A stretch of 27,809 nt of DNA from Salinisphaera sp. UBA6602 (GTDB lineage: Bacteria > Pseudomonadota > Gammaproteobacteria > Nevskiales > Salinisphaeraceae). Below are positions 25,096 to 27,809 of this stretch, piece by piece (the first letter of the stretch is position 1; each line of letters opens with the position of its first letter). The notes under the pieces are model-generated. The model had not been told where the DNA came from and ran no database searches. It saw only the letters and a program-made list of their open reading frames with translations. The stretch covers positions 1 through 27,809 of the forward strand of contig DJIE01000164.1 in NCBI GenBank assembly GCA_002433465.1, written 5' to 3'. A program made the translations under genes and the position numbers.

Positions 25096-25368
25096 ATGAA
25101 AAATATTCTTGCGGCAACCGCTATTGCCATGTTCGTAGCTTCGCCGATGGCCCTGGCTCAGGGCGCGTCCGGTTCGCAGGGCAGCACCGGTGGCGTGGCC
25201 TCGGGCGGCGCAGCAGGCGCTGGCGGCGCTGCGGTCACCAGCGGTGCCATCATCGCGGGTGTCACCACGGCCGCCCTGATCGGCGGCGTCGTCGCTTTGT
25301 CGAACAGCAACGACGATGACGAAGTGATCAACGTGCCGGCGACGGGCACCACGGGTACCACCCCGTAG
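25096..25368 (+). CDS. yjbE: YjbE-family small secreted protein, second copy
   Basis: A 90-aa paralogue of the preceding gene. The ATG at 25096 has GGGAG (25084-25088) 7 nt upstream and starts a signal peptide (MKNILAATAIAMFVASPMALA). The frame is open to 25024, but that extension would bury the signal peptide. A Gly/Ala/Ser stretch is followed by a hydrophobic segment (AIIAGVTTAALIGGVVALS), an Asp cluster (NDDDE) and the tail ATGTTGTTP. VALSNS-acidic-TGTTGT is shared with copy one (ALALSNS). The DNA of the tails is almost identical (GGCACCACGGGTACCAC in both). Tandem duplication followed by divergence is likely. Confidence 0.75.
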   Translation: MKNILAATAIAMFVASPMALAQGASGSQGSTGGVASGGAAGAGGAAVTSGAIIAGVTTAALIGGVVALSNSNDDDEVINVPATGTTGTTP

Positions 25369-25377
25369 TATCCGCGC

Positions 25378-26091
25378 ATGAAGCGCCTTAAAGGGCTTTT
25401 CATTGAAGGCCGCCTTCGGGCGGCCTTTCTATGTGTGCTTGTTGTGCCGGGCGTCGTATTGCTTGCCGGCTGCGCGGATGCGCGGCGGGGCGGTAGTCCG
25501 TTCGTATCGACTTTTGCCTCGGTCCTGCCGGGCGGCGGTGGCGATGTCGGCAAGCAGGCGGCCGCGATACCCTATGCCTCGGTAGATCTGTCGGTGGACG
25601 GGCGCGGCGGTCTGCTCATCCTCGCCGAAACCACGGATGAGTTGACGTTCTGGCAATCGAGCACGCGCGAAACCATCGTGCTGCGCGACGGCTATCCGGA
25701 ATCGACCCGGGGATTGAAGACCGATCTACTTTACAGCCGTATGGGTGATGCATCCGCTTCGCAGCAGGCGCCCTGGGAAACGGCGCCCGCAGATGGAACG
25801 ACTGCGGTCGGCTACTCGGTGGAACGAGGTTGGCGGGATGCGCAGGGCCGCGAACGCGCCGCCGCCGGCCAGGCGAGTTTTACCTGCGCAGCACAAACCG
25901 AATCGAAACAGTTGCCGCTGACCCGCATCGATCTGACCCGGTGTGTGGAAACGGTGGCCTGGGCCAATGGCGCAAAGACGCGGTCGGTGCTCTGGCGTGA
26001 CCCGCAAACAAATCGCATTTGGGCAGGCGATGTGGCGGCGTGGCCCGGTGGGCTTAGAATATCCTGGAACGTCGCGCGGCCTTGGTGGTAA
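25378..26091 (+). CDS. yjbF: YjbF/GfcB-family outer-membrane lipoprotein
   Basis: A 237-aa predicted lipoprotein of the GfcB/YjbF group, part of exopolysaccharide or group-4-capsule export loci. The signal peptide MKRLKGLFIEGRLRAAFL...VVLLAGC ends in a lipobox with Cys32. Residue +2 is Ala, so outer-membrane sorting is expected. Family-like blocks are AIPYASVDLSVDGRGGLLILAE, LTFWQSSTRETIVLRDGYPESTRGL and the C-terminal RSVLWRDPQTNRIWAG with WNVARPWW. The start is 9 nt after yjbE copy two and has no good Shine-Dalgarno. A perfect terminator-type hairpin covers codons 10-17. Later starts (GTG 25435 or 25444) would leave an uncharged, very short signal peptide. Confidence 0.83.
   Translation: MKRLKGLFIEGRLRAAFLCVLVVPGVVLLAGCADARRGGSPFVSTFASVLPGGGGDVGKQAAAIPYASVDLSVDGRGGLLILAETTDELTFWQSSTRETIVLRDGYPESTRGLKTDLLYSRMGDASASQQAPWETAPADGTTAVGYSVERGWRDAQGRERAAAGQASFTCAAQTESKQLPLTRIDLTRCVETVAWANGAKTRSVLWRDPQTNRIWAGDVAAWPGGLRISWNVARPWW
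25405..25430 (+). terminator. terminator-like hairpin inside the yjbF signal-peptide codons
   Basis: AAGGCCGCC (25406-25414), a TTCG tetraloop (25415-25418) and GGCGGCCTT (25419-25427), leading into TTTCT. The stem is perfect at 9 bp. It has the classic rho-independent form and lies 38 nt after the stop of yjbE copy two. Because it also lies within yjbF, its use may be conditional. Confidence 0.75.
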
Positions 26092-26139
26092 CGCGAATAT
26101 TTGGCGCGAACTGTCGCGTGATTTGGGGAGAAGCAGGGC

Positions 26140-26967
26140 ATGCAAAGCCGCGTCAAAAGCGCTGGGCACGATCGGCGCGTGCGTTGGGTCCATACCTGTA
26201 GCGTCATTGCACTCTGTCTGAGCTTTGCTTGCCATGGCCAGCGCAGCGATGCGGCGCCCGCCGGCGATACGCCGCTGCCCGCTTCCGCCGCTTCGGCGGG
26301 TTTCACGACCGTGCTCGACGCATGGCTGGCGTTTCCGTCGCTGGCCCAAAGCAGCGCCCCCTATAGTTATTTACGCGCCAGGCCCACCGCCGAGCGTGTC
26401 CGTATCAAGCGCGACGACTTGTTCCGCGAGCTTGATGACCTGCGCTGGCGCCTGGAAGGCAACGGTTACACGAAGCTTGTAGCAGCGCTTGACCAGTGGA
26501 AATCGCGGCTGGCGCAGCTCGCCGTGTTCAGAGAGCCCGGCGACTGGAGCCCGGCCTCGCTGATGGCGCAGCCCCTGCGGAATCCACCCATCGGCGAGGT
26601 TGCAGCTATCGGTGCCTGCGAGGTGCCTGACTGGGTTGAGATCTGGTCGGCCGACGGCGTGCGACGTACCCCGTGGCGCACGGGTTTGACGTTGTCCGGG
26701 TTGGCTAAGAGCGATGCCATGAATGTGCAAGGAATAAAGGTCGCGAGCGTGGTCTCACCCACCGGCGATGTGCGCCGCTACGGCCAGGCGGCCTTTAACA
26801 AAACCGACACGGCGCTGCTGCCGGGCGCGCGCGTGGTGTTGCCGCTCCCCCTGGGCGGCGAGGCCTTTCCCTGGATTCGCAACACCATCGCGGAAATACT
26901 GGCGCATGCGCCCTCGGGTGAAAACTGTTCCGAGATGCGGCTCGCACAAGCCGGGGGCGTGCAATGA
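26140..26967 (+). CDS. yjbG: YjbG/GfcC-family periplasmic protein
   Basis: A 275-aa exported protein of the GfcC/YjbG family. The N-terminus is long and basic before the hydrophobic core (RRVRWVHTCSVIALCLSFAC), with cleavage probably near SDAAPA. The body has VLDAWLAFPSLAQSSAPYSYLRAR, a helical DLFRELDDLRWRLE, a probable beta-grasp region (EVAAIGACEVPDWVEIWSADGVRR) and ALLPGARVVLPLPLGGEAFPWIRNTIAEILAH. GfcC structures show beta-grasp domains similar to those in Wza. The role in polysaccharide secretion is known only by genetics. GGGGAG (26125-26130) is 9 nt before the ATG. The stop overlaps yjbH by 4 nt (ATGA). Confidence 0.82.
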   Translation: MQSRVKSAGHDRRVRWVHTCSVIALCLSFACHGQRSDAAPAGDTPLPASAASAGFTTVLDAWLAFPSLAQSSAPYSYLRARPTAERVRIKRDDLFRELDDLRWRLEGNGYTKLVAALDQWKSRLAQLAVFREPGDWSPASLMAQPLRNPPIGEVAAIGACEVPDWVEIWSADGVRRTPWRTGLTLSGLAKSDAMNVQGIKVASVVSPTGDVRRYGQAAFNKTDTALLPGARVVLPLPLGGEAFPWIRNTIAEILAHAPSGENCSEMRLAQAGGVQ

Positions 26968-27809
26968 GTCATCAATTGCAAAAGGTCGGTCGCCTGCGGC
27001 AACACGTTTGCGCGTTGTGCGGCTCGCTGCTGGTTTGCCTGCCGGCGGCACACGTCTGTGCCGAAGAGTCGGATGTGCCGGACAGCGACGTCGCGCCGGT
27101 GTTCCAGGCCGATTATGGCGGTGTCGGTTTGCTGGAAACCCCCACTGCCCGTATGGCCCCGGTGGGGAGCTTTTCCTTCACCTATAGTGAAGTCGACCCC
27201 TATACCCATTACGGGTTCAGCTTCCAGCCCTTCGAATGGATGGAAGCGGGTTTTCGTTACACCCAGATTGGTAACCGGCTGTACGGGCGTTCCATCGCGG
27301 GCGATCGTGACTACCTGGATAAAGGCGTCGACGTAAAATTCTCGCTTCTCGACGAGCGTGCCTATACCCCGGAAGTCTCGCTCGGCTTTCGAGACTTCGG
27401 CGGTACCGGCTTGTTCGGCAGCGAGTATCTTGTCGCCAACAAGCGTTGGTACGACTTCGACTTCAGCCTCGGCCTCGGCTGGGGCTACCTGGGCTCGCGC
27501 GGCGATTTCGGTAATCCGATCGGGGTGTTCTCCGAACAGTACAAGGAGCGCATCGACGAAGACACCGGCCAGGGCGGCGACTTCAACCTCAAGCAGCTGT
27601 TCTCCGGACGGACCAGCGTTTTTGGCGGTATCCAGTACCACACGCCGTTCGAACCGTTGACGTTGCAGGTCGAATACGAAGGCAACGATTACGAGAGCGA
27701 ACCGCTCAACAACCCCCAGGAACAGGATTCGCCGATCAACGTGGGGGCGCGCCTGCAGGTCAACGACTACTTGACGCTTTCGGCGGCCTGGGAGCGCGGC
27801 AATACGGCC
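26964..27809 (+). CDS. yjbH: YjbH/GfcD-family outer-membrane protein (3' end outside window)
   Basis: The frame from the ATG at 26964 is open to the last base: 282 codons of a protein usually near 700 aa. A signal peptide (about 1-33, VCALCGSLLVCLPAAHVCA) precedes the mature N-terminus. ADYGGVGLLETPTARMAPVGSFSFTYSEVDPYTHYGFSFQPFEWMEAGFRYT, continuing to GFRDFGGTGLFGSEYLVANKRW, closely fits the YjbH family (described here in pieces). Alternating aromatic strands suggest an outer-membrane beta-barrel. YjbH is thought to help pass polysaccharide across the outer membrane. It overlaps yjbG by 4 nt, so translation is coupled. Confidence 0.88.
   Translation, partial: MSHQLQKVGRLRQHVCALCGSLLVCLPAAHVCAEESDVPDSDVAPVFQADYGGVGLLETPTARMAPVGSFSFTYSEVDPYTHYGFSFQPFEWMEAGFRYTQIGNRLYGRSIAGDRDYLDKGVDVKFSLLDERAYTPEVSLGFRDFGGTGLFGSEYLVANKRWYDFDFSLGLGWGYLGSRGDFGNPIGVFSEQYKERIDEDTGQGGDFNLKQLFSGRTSVFGGIQYHTPFEPLTLQVEYEGNDYESEPLNNPQEQDSPINVGARLQVNDYLTLSAAWERGNTA

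Overview
The window is chromosomal DNA from a GC-rich gammaproteobacterium. Three neighbourhoods point there. The first is the block gyrA-serC-pheA-hisC-tyrA-aroA-cmk-rpsA-ihfB-lapA-lapB, an order familiar from Pseudomonas-like and other non-enteric gammaproteobacteria. The second is the bepA/perM pair, and the third is the bcp-gcvR-dapA neighbourhood, both of which are also adjacent in E. coli. I cannot fix the genus. A marine or halophilic lineage such as Salinisphaera or a relative is only a guess.

Layout. Positions 2-13264 (+) form a dense block. It starts with the 3' two thirds of gyrA, then serine synthesis (serC, serA), aromatic amino acid synthesis (pheA, hisC, tyrA, aroA), cmk, rpsA with a clear terminator, ihfB and the LPS-control pair lapA-lapB. 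Several junctions overlap by 4 to 8 nt (hisC/tyrA, aroA/cmk, lapA/lapB), which suggests translational coupling. Positions 13345-14838 (-) hold the BepA-like periplasmic protease. After a 589-nt gene-free gap comes the PerM-type membrane protein (15428-16522, +). A gap of about 675 nt then carries a 232-bp tandem, BIME-like palindromic repeat.

Positions 17199-23587 lie on the minus strand. In transcription order they are gcvR, bcp, PIN-PhoH, then glcD-glcE-glcF (glycolate oxidase), with a terminator-like hairpin between phoH and glcD. Divergent from gcvR is dapA (23702-24607, +).

The right end (24696-27809, +) is an exopolysaccharide locus of the YjbEFGH/GfcABCD type. It has two tandem YjbE-like small secreted proteins, the lipoprotein YjbF, the periplasmic YjbG/GfcC and the start of the outer-membrane protein YjbH, which runs off the window.

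Most of the window is conserved housekeeping sequence. The less ordinary parts are: (1) the palindromic element between serC and serA; (2) the BIME-like array between perM and glcF; (3) the duplicated yjbE genes and a textbook terminator hairpin lying inside the yjbF signal-peptide codons; (4) the hairpin-rich rpsA leader; (5) the glcD upstream hairpin. I did not find a CRISPR array, an insertion sequence, a tRNA or rRNA gene, or a convincing undescribed multigene system. The nearest to novelty are the yjbE duplication with its terminator arrangement and the BIME-like array.
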